This document shows positions 1-9,472 of a DNA stretch of 24,287 nt, piece by piece. The DNA lies in assembly GCA_022496185.1 (NCBI GenBank), contig WTXG01000419.1, forward strand, positions 1-24,287, read 5' to 3'. The notes beneath the pieces are model-generated. The model searched no databases. It worked only from the letters and a program-made list of their open reading frames with translations, and had not been told where the DNA came from. The translations under genes were made by a program, and so were the position numbers. Source of the DNA: Multifurca ochricompacta. Taxonomy: Eukaryota; Basidiomycota; Agaricomycetes; Russulales; Russulaceae. Within the stretch, counting starts at the first letter, position 1. Each line of letters starts with the position of its first letter.

Positions 1-738
1 CCTTCACCTCCTCTACTGTTGTTATCAAAAACTTCCCTTCCACTCACCCCTTGACACGTCCCTCTTCCCCCATTGACTACGAAGCTGCAGAGGCGCAAAC
101 CAAGAACCAATCCCCCAATCCCAATGATGACTTCGAACACTGTGAGGAGCCGCATCTGAACGACCTGCTAGGTATGGAGATGGATGATGAGGTCCCTGAA
201 TTCCCCTTTTTCACCAATAATCCGAACTCCTCAACATACTACCCTCTGGAGATTACCATGGCTGACAGATCAGTCGCCATCGCTAAGTATATCTTCTACA
301 CGAATGGAGGTATGGATGTCGCAGGGTGCATGAGGAAGAATGGCCCTGTCTACGGGGCACCAGTTTATCTGGAGGAAAGGTATACAGGCTGCCTCCACCA
401 CATGATGAGTGATGAGCAGCTTGCACATTTGGCTGCCAAAGATTCACAGGCCTTCGCAATCGATGAGGTCCTGAACAACATGCGTCTTCTGTGTCTTAAG
501 GCTGAGGTCATGAGACTGCAGAAGAACCTGACACTGCGCACCACGCTCAATACCCAATACAAGGAACATGCAAAACAAATGACAAGATTAACAAGTGGGA
601 TGTTCCAAGTAGAGCAGGAGTTGGTCGAGATTCAAAAGAGGTTGGAACAGGGGGATGCATACCAAACTATCGCCAAGAGGTACACAGACACTTACACACA
701 TCCCCTTCCACCATGGTCACTGGGAGCTGCACTGATGC

Positions 739-1406
739 TGTGACGCTTTTTGTCGATGTAACGGTTCGTGACGCATTTGTGACGCATTTGTGACGGAGTT
801 GTGACATTTTTTGAACTTGCGCGCGTTTGACTTCTGCTTCATTGTCCTCTTACTCCAAGTCATGTGACTGGAGTTGATGATCTCTCCTTATCTGATTTCC
901 GGACTTCTTAGACTGACTTGGACTGACACTCATTTGCTTTTGGAGTGGGTGCAACTCCCACTTACATTTCCTGCCTCAATCTCCAGTGGAGATTTACATG
1001 GACATTTACTTTACTATACTGAATATTCTCCTTTACTTACAAAGACACTAGAATACTTGTATTTAAGGAGGACGTACTAGAAGAGACAGACTTTAAGTCT
1101 GTTCTCTTGTATCTAATACAGGTCTACTGTTCTTCACCAGAATCCCCTTGAACTTCCTAAGCTGCAACTTAGGAAGCCTTCACCCCAGAACCTCCAGCAG
1201 GGCCTATTGCCACTGCTTCGACTTGCTTCTTGCACGTGTGCCCTTCTTATCTTGTGTGGGCCTTGAACCCTAACTGCGGCCCTCTGTGGTTCGCTTTGAC
1301 ACCTTGAATTGACTTGTCCTTGACAGTCTTGACCTTGCAGGCACTCCATATCTTGAAGGGGCTTGACTTGAATGATCCTAGACACAGCAGAGACCTGGCT
1401 GTGACA
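739..1406 (+). mobile_element. Solo LTR, family B (B1)
   Basis: A 668-bp block begins TGTGACGC and ends GTGACA, flanked by a perfect 5-bp duplication GATGC (734-738 and 1407-1411). Removing it and one duplication rejoins the ORF3 frame exactly. It has no internal region, so it is a solo LTR, probably left by LTR-LTR recombination. A second, diverged copy is at 13947-14576. A TATA-like TATTTAAG (1060-1067) and the shared stretch after the palindromic TTAAGTCTGTTCTCTTGTA argue for plus orientation. Confidence 0.88.
740..806 (+). repeat. Short GTGACG repeats at the 5' end of LTR B1
   Basis: GTGACG occurs at 740, 768, 779 and 790, and GTGACA at 801. The last four are spaced 11 bp apart, close to one helical turn. 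The B2 copy at 13947 keeps only some of these. Confidence 0.6.
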
Positions 1407-1855
1407 GATGCTGCTGCCCAACCAATTCAAAATGCCACACATGCACGAGAACCCCCAAGGAGAGACATGTTGGCGATGTGATAGCAAGTATCACATTAGC
1501 TGGAACTGTCCCCTCAATCACAAGTGGTGCTGCCATTGCTGCAGCAATCTGCACTGGAGTAGGTTCTGTATCTTCTGCCATGTGGGCGTGGCCCTGATGA
1601 TCATCAATCCATCAGGTTGGTGTGGCAAGTGCTTACGTCATGACTTGGGCATCACAAGCTCAACTGCCCAATCCATGACCTGTGCTACCAGTGTGGACAA
1701 TGAGGTCCGTATGGATTCCTACGCACCCATAGATGTCCCCAGGATTTGGACAAAGAGAACAACACTCTCGACGATCATAATGTAGCTGATGATTACCTGG
1801 AACTGGTGCAGGATGATGACAGTATGAGTCGTTTCTAGCCAGGTCTGCTAGAACC

Positions 1856-1869
1856 AGAAGAGGGGGTGA
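1856..1869 (+). promoter_or_regulatory. Polypurine tract of Ea
   Basis: The purine-rich AGAAGAGGGGGTGA abuts the 3' LTR. The identical 14-mer precedes the 3' LTR of Eb (8075-8088) and of Ed (16678-16691, minus). Polypurine tracts at this position prime plus-strand DNA synthesis in LTR retroelements. Confidence 0.85.
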
Positions 1870-2459
1870 TGTTACAAACCCCACCAAGCATACCTCTTTT
1901 CTTCACTCTCCCCAATGCAAACCCAGCCCTCCCACCTACACTACACTTTTCGATTACGTCTCTGTCCTGGGATCTGTCACATGCTCTTCACCCATCCCCA
2001 TGACTTGTTGATGCCTGTTGACCATCTATTTACTCATGTTATGTCTTGTCTCTTATCTGTTATCTTCTTATCTTTATGACCAGACATTTACTTAATACCC
2101 TATCAGAAGCCAGGCTTTACGCCCTCCGCTTTCATATATTCGGGCCCACCTGACTCCATTATCATTATCTTGTAGATGCCCATCTGATTATGTATATAAG
2201 TCCACTGTAACTACAATGTAGGCCTCAGACTTGACTTATTGAATACATTGGTGTTTGTCTTCTGGACTTCCCCTTGAAACCTCTGACTCAGTTGTCTCAG
2301 TGTTTTCGACACTTCCGCTTAACATTGTCATCAGGGAGCAGCCCCTGTGACTTTGACTCATCCCCTTAAAACTCCAAGAAGTCTTATTGGCTTCTTATCT
2401 GAATACGCGAATGAAGCTGTCACACAAGTCGTGTGGAACGTCCCGCACCGGACATAACA
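1870..2459 (+). mobile_element. 3' LTR of Ea, family A
   Basis: This 590-bp LTR runs TGTTACAAAC...GACATAACA and matches the reverse complement of the two Ed LTRs along its length. The TATA box TATATAAG is at 2193-2200. The predicted transcription start AGACTTGACTT is at 2227, 34 nt downstream. It follows the polypurine tract directly, and Eb gag coding sequence follows it directly. Confidence 0.88.
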
Positions 2460-2704
2460 AGGAAGGGTGGTGCTTCTGCTGTAAAGGACAGGGGCACATG
2501 TCCCAAGACTGCCCGAAGAAGGGAGTACAAGTCACAGAAGCAACCACTGCACCTGTAGCCCCCATCCACAATAACCCACCAGCTGCAGACAAACGAACCA
2601 AGGAAGAGAAGGCCCAAGATATATGGGCAAATATGATGAAGGAGAGTGAGGAAGTGCACGCCATTCTCGTTGAGAAGGCATTTGCAAAGAAGGATTTTTG
2701 TTAA
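2460..2704 (+). pseudogene. gag 3' fragment of Eb: zinc knuckle and C-terminus
   Basis: The fragment starts abruptly after the Ea LTR. It contains one CCHC zinc knuckle of the form CX2CX4HX4C (CFCCKGQGHMSQDC, from about 2471), the nucleocapsid-type RNA-binding motif of Gag. A Lys/Glu-rich tail ending KAFAKKDFC follows. Ed gag has the same layout (knuckle at Cys256-Cys269 of its capsid-region ORF, tail KAFAKKDF). The capsid part of Eb gag is displaced to the left of Ea. It stops at TAA 2702-2704, and pol opens in the -1 frame over the last codons. Confidence 0.82.
2692..2699 (+). promoter_or_regulatory. Gag-Pol -1 frameshift site (GGATTTTT), Eb
   Basis: Gag reads GAT TTT TGT TAA and pol reads GGA TTT TTG, one base back. 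The same GGATTTTT lies at the gag end of Ec (12268-12275) and Ed (21443-21450, minus). A run of five T lets a tRNA-Phe slip back one base. The site is inferred from the conserved frame relation, not from any expression data. Confidence 0.6.
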
Positions 2705-5700
2705 GCTCTACCCCATCAGCCTGGGTGCAAGCACTCCATGTTACCTCTGTGTACACTAGTCGGTTCAAATCGTTAAAAATACCAGTTCATTTCGAGACTA
2801 CACAGAGGACAGCCAACCAAGATATCTTAGTGGACTCTGGAGCCACAGACAACTTTATTAGTCTGCGACTAATCAAAACCTTAAGCCTAGGGATACTGGC
2901 TCTCCCCCAAGAAAAGAATATCTGGAATATTGACAGAACAGCCAATCACACTGGAAAAATCACACATTATACCAACCTGAACATCCAAGTTGGGGAAACA
3001 ACAAAGGTCATTCACTTCCTGATTACCAACTTAGGGGATGAAGATCTTATCCTGGGATATCCATGGCTTGCCACATTCAAACCAAAGATCAATTGGGCTG
3101 ACATGACAATGGATAAAGATTCATACCCCACCATCATTACATCGATAGGCTATGATTATGCGATCAGACACCCAACAGTAAGAGCCACAAGTACAGATGA
3201 AGAAGACCCAGGTTGCTGTTATGCCACCAAAGCATCAGAGTTAGCCCAAAAGGCAGTACAGGGGCAGACAGAGAGGACTTACAGCAACGTAGTGCCGAGC
3301 ACCTATCACTGGCATTGGAAAGTGTTCTCCGAAGAAGAGTCACAGCACTTTCCACCCTCTCAACCATGGGATCATGCCATAGACCTGCTCCCTGATACGC
3401 CAGCGGTGATAGATTGCAAAATTTATCCGCTGTCCCAGTCCAAACAGGTGGTGCTGACAGAGTTCCTTGAAGAACATTTGGCAAAAGGGTACATTCACCC
3501 ATCCAAGTTGCAGTACGCCTTGCCCTTCTTCTTTATCAAAAAGAAGGATGGTAAGCTACGACCAGTCCAGGATTACCGGCGAATCAATGCTCATACTGTG
3601 AAAAACACCTACCCCCTGCTGCTCATCTCTGAGCTCATTGACACTATGAGGGACAAGTCCCTCTTCTCAAAGATGGATGTGTGATGGGGTTACAATAATG
3701 TCAGAATCAAGGAAGGTGACCAGTGCAAAGCAGCATTCAAAACAAACCAAGGATTGTTCGAACCAAATGTCATGTTCTTTGGTCTTATGAACTTGCCAGC
3801 AACATTCCAGTCCATGATGAACCACATCTTCTGTGATCTTATTCTTACTGGAGAAGTGGTGGTCTACATGGATGACATCTTAGTAGCCACCCCAGACAAC
3901 TTAGACCACCATCAAGACTGCATGCATCAGGTACTGGACATATTACAAGAACACAACCTGTACCTCAAGCCAGCCAAGTGCTCCTTCGAACAATGAAGTG
4001 TTGAGTACCTAGGAGTCATCTTAGAAGGAGGACAAGTGCGCATGGATCCCGTTAAAGTACAAGGGATCTGGGAATGGCCTGTGCCAACCTGTGTCAAGGA
4101 TGTCCGATCATTCATCAGGTTCTGTAACTTCTACCAACGCTTTGTCAAGGGGTTTTCAGGCATCGCATGACCATTAAACGATCTATTGAAAAAGGATGTA
4201 CCATGGCATTGGGGTATGGCACAGCAACAGGCATTTGAACAGATCAGGGACCTAGTCGGCTCAGAGCCAGTACTCATCCAACCGGATCTGAGCCATCCCT
4301 TTGAATTAGAAGTGGATGCCTCCCACTTCGCGAACAGGGTGGTGTTATACCAGAGAGATGCCACACAAGTACTTCACCCAGTGGCATACTACTCTGAGAC
4401 CTTCTCCCCAGCTGAATGGAACTATGACATCTGGGACAGGGAACTCTTAGCCATAGTCAAGGCATTACAACACTGGCGACCCTACCTGGCAGGAACTCCT
4501 CATAAAACCATCATCCACACTGACCATTCCAACCTATTGTATTGGAAAGAACCCCACAAAATCAGTCGACGTGTGGCACAAGAAGTCCTGGAGTTAGAGG
4601 AATATAACTTCACCTTGAAACACATTGCTGGGAGCCAGAACGCCAGAGTGGATGCGCTGTCACGCAGGCCAGATATGCATATGGGCAAGGATGACAATAA
4701 CGACGTCACTGTCCTCCCAGAGGAGGTATTTGCAAAGACCTCCATGGTCAGTCTCCACGACATGGACCTATGGGCACAAATCTCCCAAAACATGAACCAG
4801 GAACTATGCCATTCATGGGCCAAAGCACACAACTTAAAAGAAATCAGTGGCCTTTGGTGGAAAGATGGAGATCGGCTTGTTGTCACCAGTGGCAACAACA
4901 TTAAGAGGGGGGTGATCCATTTTCACCACGATCTCCCCTCTGCTGGCCACCCTGGCATTGCCAACACCTATGCCCTTGCCAAAAGAGACTATTGGTGGCC
5001 CAATATGAAAAAGGATGTCAAGAGTTATGTGCAGGGATGCACAGCATGTCAAGCAAACAAGGTTAACACACACCCAAAAGTCCCACCAATACACCCCATC
5101 ACTCCCATCGCATCAACTCCCTTCCAGACCATCGCCATGGACTTTATTGTCAAGCTACCCAAATCACAGGGCTTCGACACCATCCTCATGATCACCAACC
5201 ATGATTGCTCCAAAGCAGCCCTATTCATCCCCTGTAATGAAACTATCACAGCCAAAGGAGTGGTGAAGTTATACCTGAATCATGTATACCACCACTATGG
5301 ACTCCCCAAGAAGATTATATCTGACCAAGACACCAAGTTCACTTCAGCATTTGCTAAAGCCCTATGCAAGATGTTAGACATCACACAAAATATCTCCACA
5401 GCTTACCATCCACAAACAGACAGACAGTCCGAATGAACAAACCAGTGGTTAGAACAATACCTTCGGTTTTGGTGCAATGGCAGACAAGATGACTGGGCGG
5501 AATGGCTGTCAACTGTGGAGTTTGCTCACAACTCATGGCCCAACGGAACAACAAAGGCCACCCCCTTCTCCCTTATCATGGGCTGGACCCCATGCACCAC
5601 ATGGACAGATAAGCCCACTAATGTCCCTTTGGTAACCCAACAGATAAGCCAATGGGAAGAACTACAACAATCAGCCAATGAAAACCTGGTAAAGGCACAG

Positions 5701-6180
5701 CAACTTCTGGCTGCACAGCCAAGCACATTCACACCTTATCAGACCAATGACTGGGTATGGCTCAAGGGAAGGAACATTCACGTGTCACACCCCTTGGCCA
5801 AACTAGCGCCCCAATGTCATGGACCCTTCCAGATCACAAGGAAGCTGTCAGACGTATCCTATGAACTGCAGTTGCTGCCGAAATGGAAGATCCATCCCGT
5901 CTTCCATGCCAAGCTCCTGACCCCATATAAGGAAACCTCCATTCATGGGGAGAACTTCCCAAGACCCCCACCTGACCTTATTGATGGAGAAGAGGAGTGG
6001 GAAGTGGAATGCATTCTAGACTCGAAGTGACAAGGCCGAGGGCGCAAGCTGTATTACCTCATTAAGTGGAAGGGATTCCCAGACTCTGACAACTTGTGGG
6101 AACCAGCCAGGGATATCTTTGCCCCAGTCCTTATCTCGAAGTTCCACATCCAACACCCAGAAGTGCCCAAGAACGCTTAA
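2698..6180 (+). pseudogene. pol of Eb: protease, RT, RNase H, integrase, chromodomain (five in-frame TGA)
   Basis: One continuous frame of about 1160 codons holds all Ty3/Gypsy Pol domains in order. Protease has active site DSGAT at residues 46-50. RT has YMDD at 3865-3876. RNase H has LEVDAS, DRELLA and HTDHS (about 4300-4540). Integrase has the zinc-binding HHDLPSAGHPG...CTAC region (about 4925-5050) and catalytic Asp, Asp and Glu in AMDF, ISDQD and QSE. Then come a GPF motif and a chromodomain (YYLIKWKGFP, about 6050-6120). In-frame TGA codons are at 3682, 3994, 4168, 5434 and 6028. At 6028 Ed has CGA, and at the others Arg, Gln or Ser. There is no frameshift over 3.5 kb. It would encode the polyprotein that cuts, copies and integrates the element, but cannot as it stands. 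Confidence 0.92.
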
Positions 6181-6217
6181 AAGGAGCAACCCCAGACCCC
6201 ATCGAATTCCCCAGTAC

Positions 6218-8057
6218 ATGCTCTCTCAGCAACATTCTAACACCATCCAGTCCATCATGTCTTTTGTTGCTGCCAACGCTGCCATTGATGCCTTTACCTC
6301 CTCTGTCGTAGTTGTCAAGAACTTCCCATCTGCTCACCCCTCTACACATCCCTCCTCCCCCATTGATTACGAAGCGGCCAAAGCGTGAGTCAAAAACCAA
6401 TCCCCCAACCCCAATGATGACTTTGACCACTGTGAAGAGCCTCACCCAAATGACCTCTTGGGGATGGAGTTGGATGACAAAGTCCCAGAGTTCCCATTCT
6501 TCACTAATAACCCCAACTCATCCATGTACTTCCCCCTCGAGATTACTATGGCAGACGGGACAGTTGCCATTGCCAAGTATATCTTCTACACCAATGGAGG
6601 GATGGACATGGCAGGTTGCATGAAGAAGAATGGTCCAGTTTACAGAGCCCCAGTCTATGTAACGCCTGGTGCGGGCGTTTGTCACGACGTGTGATAAGTC
6701 GTGTAGCAGAACTACAGAGTCAGAGGTGTACTGTCTTCCAAGTACACGGAGATCGGGTGAGAAGTCAACACAAAGGAGCTAATCCCTTAGTGCCGGTGAG
6801 CGGAAGAGTGCCAGAAGCACTGAGATGATTCAAGAGTCGGGTCTTAGGAATCACCCTGAAGGTAATGCACCAAGTTGATTAAGAAGTCGAGTCTAAGGCA
6901 TACAGGCTATCTAGGCGGGCCTTATATACGTAATAGAGATCGGAGTCTGAATTGGAGTATCGTACTCGATGTATCAACAAAGTCGTAATATGTCTTAATG
7001 GGGAGCAGAGTCAATGTGGGTCAGATGAGAATATACGTAGACGGATCCAGTATAGTTGCGATTCTGGTGGGAAAATACGTGAGAGTTCTTGTGTAAGGTA
7101 TGAGTCAGAGATAAGCACAGCCTTGGTCAAAGATAAGGAACAAATATACACAAAGGAAGTCACAACATGGTCAACAAAAGGGGCAAACAGGGCCAAACGG
7201 GGTGTCATGTGACGTCAAAGGAAAATAAAGACGACACGGTGGGGTTCATAACAGTCTACTTGGAAGAAAGATATACAGGTCGTCTCCACCACACGATGAG
7301 TGATGAGCAGCTTGGACATTTAGCTGCTGATGATTCCTGAGCCTTCACAATAGATGAAGTGCTCAATGACATGCGTCTTCCACATCTTAAAGCCAAGGTG
7401 ATGAGACTGTGGAAGAATCTGATGCTGTGTACGACACTCAACAAGCAATATAAAGAACATGCAAAGATGATGACAAGGCTGACAAGTGGAATGTTCCAGG
7501 TGGAACAGGAACTGGTGGAGATAAGGAAGAGATTGAAGAAAGGAGACACGTATCAGACCATCGCCAAAAGGTACGCTGACACATATGCACGACCCCTCCC
7601 CCCACAATCATTGGGAGCCGCTCCGACGTTGCTGCCAAACCAATTCGAGATGCCACGTATGCACAAGAACCCTTGTGGGGAAACATGTTGGCAGTGTGAC
7701 AGTAAGTACCACATTAGTTGGAACTGTCCCCTCAACCGCAAGTGGTGCCGTCATTGCCACAGCAATCTGCACTGGAGCCGGTTCTGCATCTTCTGTCATG
7801 TTGGCATCACTCCAACAATTATCAACCCCTCTGGGTGGTGTGGCAAGTGTCTTTGCCACAACTCAGGGCATCGCGAGCTGGATTGCCCTATCCACAACCT
7901 CTGCTACTCATGCAGACAGCGTGGCCCTTACGGGTTTCTCCACACTCATCAATGTCCCCAGGATTCAGACAAAGAAAATTACACCATGGATGATCATAAT
8001 GTAGCTGACGACTATCTGGACCTGGTGCAGGATGATGATGGTATGAGTCGTTTCTAG
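6218..8057 (+). pseudogene. ORF3 of Eb, zinc-knuckle accessory protein, split by a solo LTR
   Basis: The start ATG (6218) is 37 nt after the pol stop, matching the ATG of Ed ORF3 (both followed by a Ser-Gln-Gln and, 13-14 codons later, MSF). The first part runs to 6657 and the second from 7254 to TAG 8055-8057, in the same frame once the 596-bp LTR and one duplicated GTCTA are removed. TGA codons at 6386 and 7338 fall where Ed has Arg. The C-terminal part keeps all four Cys/His clusters (CWQCDSKYHISWNC; CRHCHSNLHWSRFC; CGKCLCHNSGHRELDC; CYSCRQRGPYGFLHTHQC). It is broken but well preserved, which suggests selection on the protein before insertion. Confidence 0.85.
6658..7253 (-). mobile_element. 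Solo LTR, family D, inverted
   Basis: A 596-bp block flanked by perfect GTCTA duplications (6653-6657, 7254-7258). Its reverse complement aligns with the 5' LTR of Ec (8330-8912). On the minus strand TATATAAG starts at 6928 and AGACTCGACTT starts at 6894, 34 nt downstream. It has no internal region. Confidence 0.88.
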
Positions 8058-8074
8058 CTGGGTCTGCTAGAACC

Positions 8075-8088
8075 AGAAGAGGGGGTGA
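8075..8088 (+). promoter_or_regulatory. Polypurine tract of Eb
   Basis: AGAAGAGGGGGTGA directly precedes TGTTATG of the 3' LTR. It is identical to the tracts of Ea and Ed. Confidence 0.85.
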
Positions 8089-8329
8089 TGTTATGACCCC
8101 TGCCTAGTGACCCACTTTTCTTCACCATCCCTAATGATGACCCTGCCCTTCCCCCTACGCTACATTTCTTGATCACATCTCCTTCCTGGGACCCATCACA
8201 TGCCCTGCTCCCTTCCCTGTGACTGCCTTTGTCCTTGTTTATGTCACTTTGTCTATAGTTGTTCCCTTATCTCCTTATCATTACAACTGGACACTTACTT
8301 AATTCCCTATCAGAAGCTCTGTTACAAAC
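8089..8329 (+). mobile_element. 3' LTR of Eb, family A, truncated by Ec
   Basis: The first 241 bp of an A-type LTR (TGTTATGACCCC...) match the 5' portion of 1870-2459, up to the TTAATTCCCTATCAGAAGC stretch (2093-2112 region in Ea). The LTR then stops and the D-type LTR of Ec begins. The TATA region and the remainder are not in the window. Confidence 0.82.
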
Positions 8330-8912
8330 CCTGCTACATCATCTTGTTTCCTTTTCTTTTCACATGACTCACTGTTTGGTCATGCTTGTCCCTTGTTGAT
8401 TGTGTTGTGACTGGCGTTGTACTTGTTTGTTCCTTATCTATGACTCGACTTCTCGCTTATCTGTGACTCATACTTTACATCAGAACTCTTATGTATTTTC
8501 CCACCAGAATCGCGACTATACTGGATCCGTCTACGTATATTCTCACCTGGCCCACCTTGACTCCATTCCCCATTCAGTTAGATTACGACTTCGTTGATAC
8601 ATCAAGTACGACACTCCAATTCAGACTCCGATCTCTATTACGTATATAAGGCCTGTCTAGATAGCCTGTATGCCTTAGACTCAACTTCTTAATCAACTTG
8701 GTGCATTACCTTCTGGGTGATCCTAAGACCTGACTTCTGAATCGTCTCAGTGCTTCTGGCACTCTTCCACTCACCAATACTAAGGGATTAGCTCCTTGGT
8801 ATTGACTTCTCATCCGATCTCCGTGTACTTGAAAGACAGTGCACACTTGACTTCATAGTTTTGCTATGTGACTTGCCACACATCGTGCTGAACGCCTGCA
8901 TCAGGCATTACA
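8330..8912 (+). mobile_element. 5' LTR of Ec, family D
   Basis: A 583-bp LTR, TGTTACAAAC...AGGCATTACA, homologous to the inverted solo LTR at 6658-7253. TATATAAG is at 8643-8650 and the predicted start AGACTCAACTT at 8677-8687. The end is fixed by the primer-binding site and by gag starting 22 nt later. Confidence 0.87.
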
Positions 8913-8914
8913 TT

Positions 8915-8925
8915 AAGTCAAGTCT
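8915..8925 (+). promoter_or_regulatory. Self-priming primer-binding site of Ec
   Basis: AAGTCAAGTCT begins 2 nt after the LTR. Its complement AGACTTGACTT corresponds to AGACTCAACTT at the predicted mRNA 5' end (8677). The two mismatches are what CpG deamination of AAGTCGAGTCT and AGACTCGACTT would give; Ed keeps both undamaged forms. Confidence 0.65.
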
Positions 8926-9465
8926 CCTCCCACCATGGCTTCATCTAGCCAAAGCCAGACCTTGCACAATGAAGAACTCATTGACTGACGAGACAAGGAT
9001 AATCTTTCACAACAAGTCCTTGGCTCTGCCGTTTGGAAAGATTTTGAAACCGAGTTTGGATACTACGTCTATCATGATGATCAGTACCAGCCAGTTGAAT
9101 ATGATGAACAGAAACAGGTCTGGTACCATATCCATTACTCTAGAAGCCATCGTTCCTGGGTTACCACAGGACCTGCCCCACCAGAGTATGGCTTAGGACC
9201 TTGGAGAGAGAATCCTCTGGCCATTGTCACAGACTCAGAAAACGAAGAATACATCAAAGAAAGCAGCAAAGATGCACAGTTCATAGCCACTAGTCTTACA
9301 GCTCCGACAGTTGCGCCTGAGAGTACCACGTTCAGAACATCTGCTTTGGACTCTCCCCAGATTACATGACAAGCATCCAACACCCTGACTATCAGTTATC
9401 CAACAATGTTGACTATCACCACACAGTTACCCGACCCTGCTCCAGTTGTCCCCGCTCCGAACCTT

Positions 9466-9472
9466 CCCCCCC
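9466..9472 (+). promoter_or_regulatory. C7 run at a -1 frame change inside gag (Ec)
   Basis: The N-terminal domain reads CTT CCC CCC CAT and the capsid domain reads CCC CCA TCA, one base back. Ed gag has the same -1 change at a C7 run (22441-22447, minus strand). This may be a slippery site, a shared deletion, or a homopolymer artefact in both. Confidence 0.4.

Larger units (their letters stand above)
1..1838 (+). pseudogene. ORF3 of Ea, zinc-knuckle accessory protein, split by a solo LTR
   Basis: The reading frame is already open at the left edge (from base 3), so the true start is outside. The protein matches ORF3 of Ed (16709-17941) along its length: PSSPIDYE acidic N-terminus, the EFPFF...LEITMAD block, a coiled coil (about 480-650), then Cys/His clusters after 1460 (CWRCDSKYHISWNC, CCHCCSNLHWSRFC). 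It is broken three ways. A 668-bp LTR sits at 739-1406. A one-base loss near 1643-1650 shifts the frame within the third Cys cluster. A TGA at 1701-1703 stands where Ed has an Arg codon. The last codons return to the normal frame and end at TAG 1836-1838. The product is non-functional; the assignment rests on the homologous copies. Confidence 0.85.
1..2459 (+). mobile_element. Element Ea: 3' part of a Ty3/Gypsy chromovirus-type LTR retrotransposon
   Basis: Only the ORF3 gene, the polypurine tract and the 3' LTR lie in the window; gag and pol would lie to the left. The element ends at 2459, and the next base resumes the gag zinc-knuckle coding sequence of another copy (Eb). Ea is therefore inserted in Eb gag, and AGGAA at 2460-2464 is the expected right-hand target duplication. 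The left-hand copy is outside the window, so this cannot be confirmed here. Ea itself received a family B LTR. Confidence 0.8.
2460..8329 (+). mobile_element. Element Eb: Ty3/Gypsy chromovirus-type retrotransposon, 5' part displaced by Ea, 3' LTR cut by Ec
   Basis: Order: gag 3' end, pol, ORF3, polypurine tract, first 241 bp of the 3' LTR. It belongs to the same family (A) as Ea and Ed, judged by LTR, polypurine tract and ORF3. It is the oldest layer of the stack, because Ea, a D-type solo LTR and Ec are all inserted in it. Its pol and ORF3 are free of indels but carry seven in-frame TGA codons. Confidence 0.85.

Noticed and set aside
6952..7212. 86-codon open frame in the interrupted ORF3
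   Set aside because: It lies wholly inside the inverted D solo LTR, and the homologous Ec LTR does not keep it open in the same way.
8913..8934. tRNA-type primer-binding site after the LTR
   Set aside because: The sequence does not begin TGG or resemble common tRNA 3' ends; complementarity to the LTR itself explains it better.
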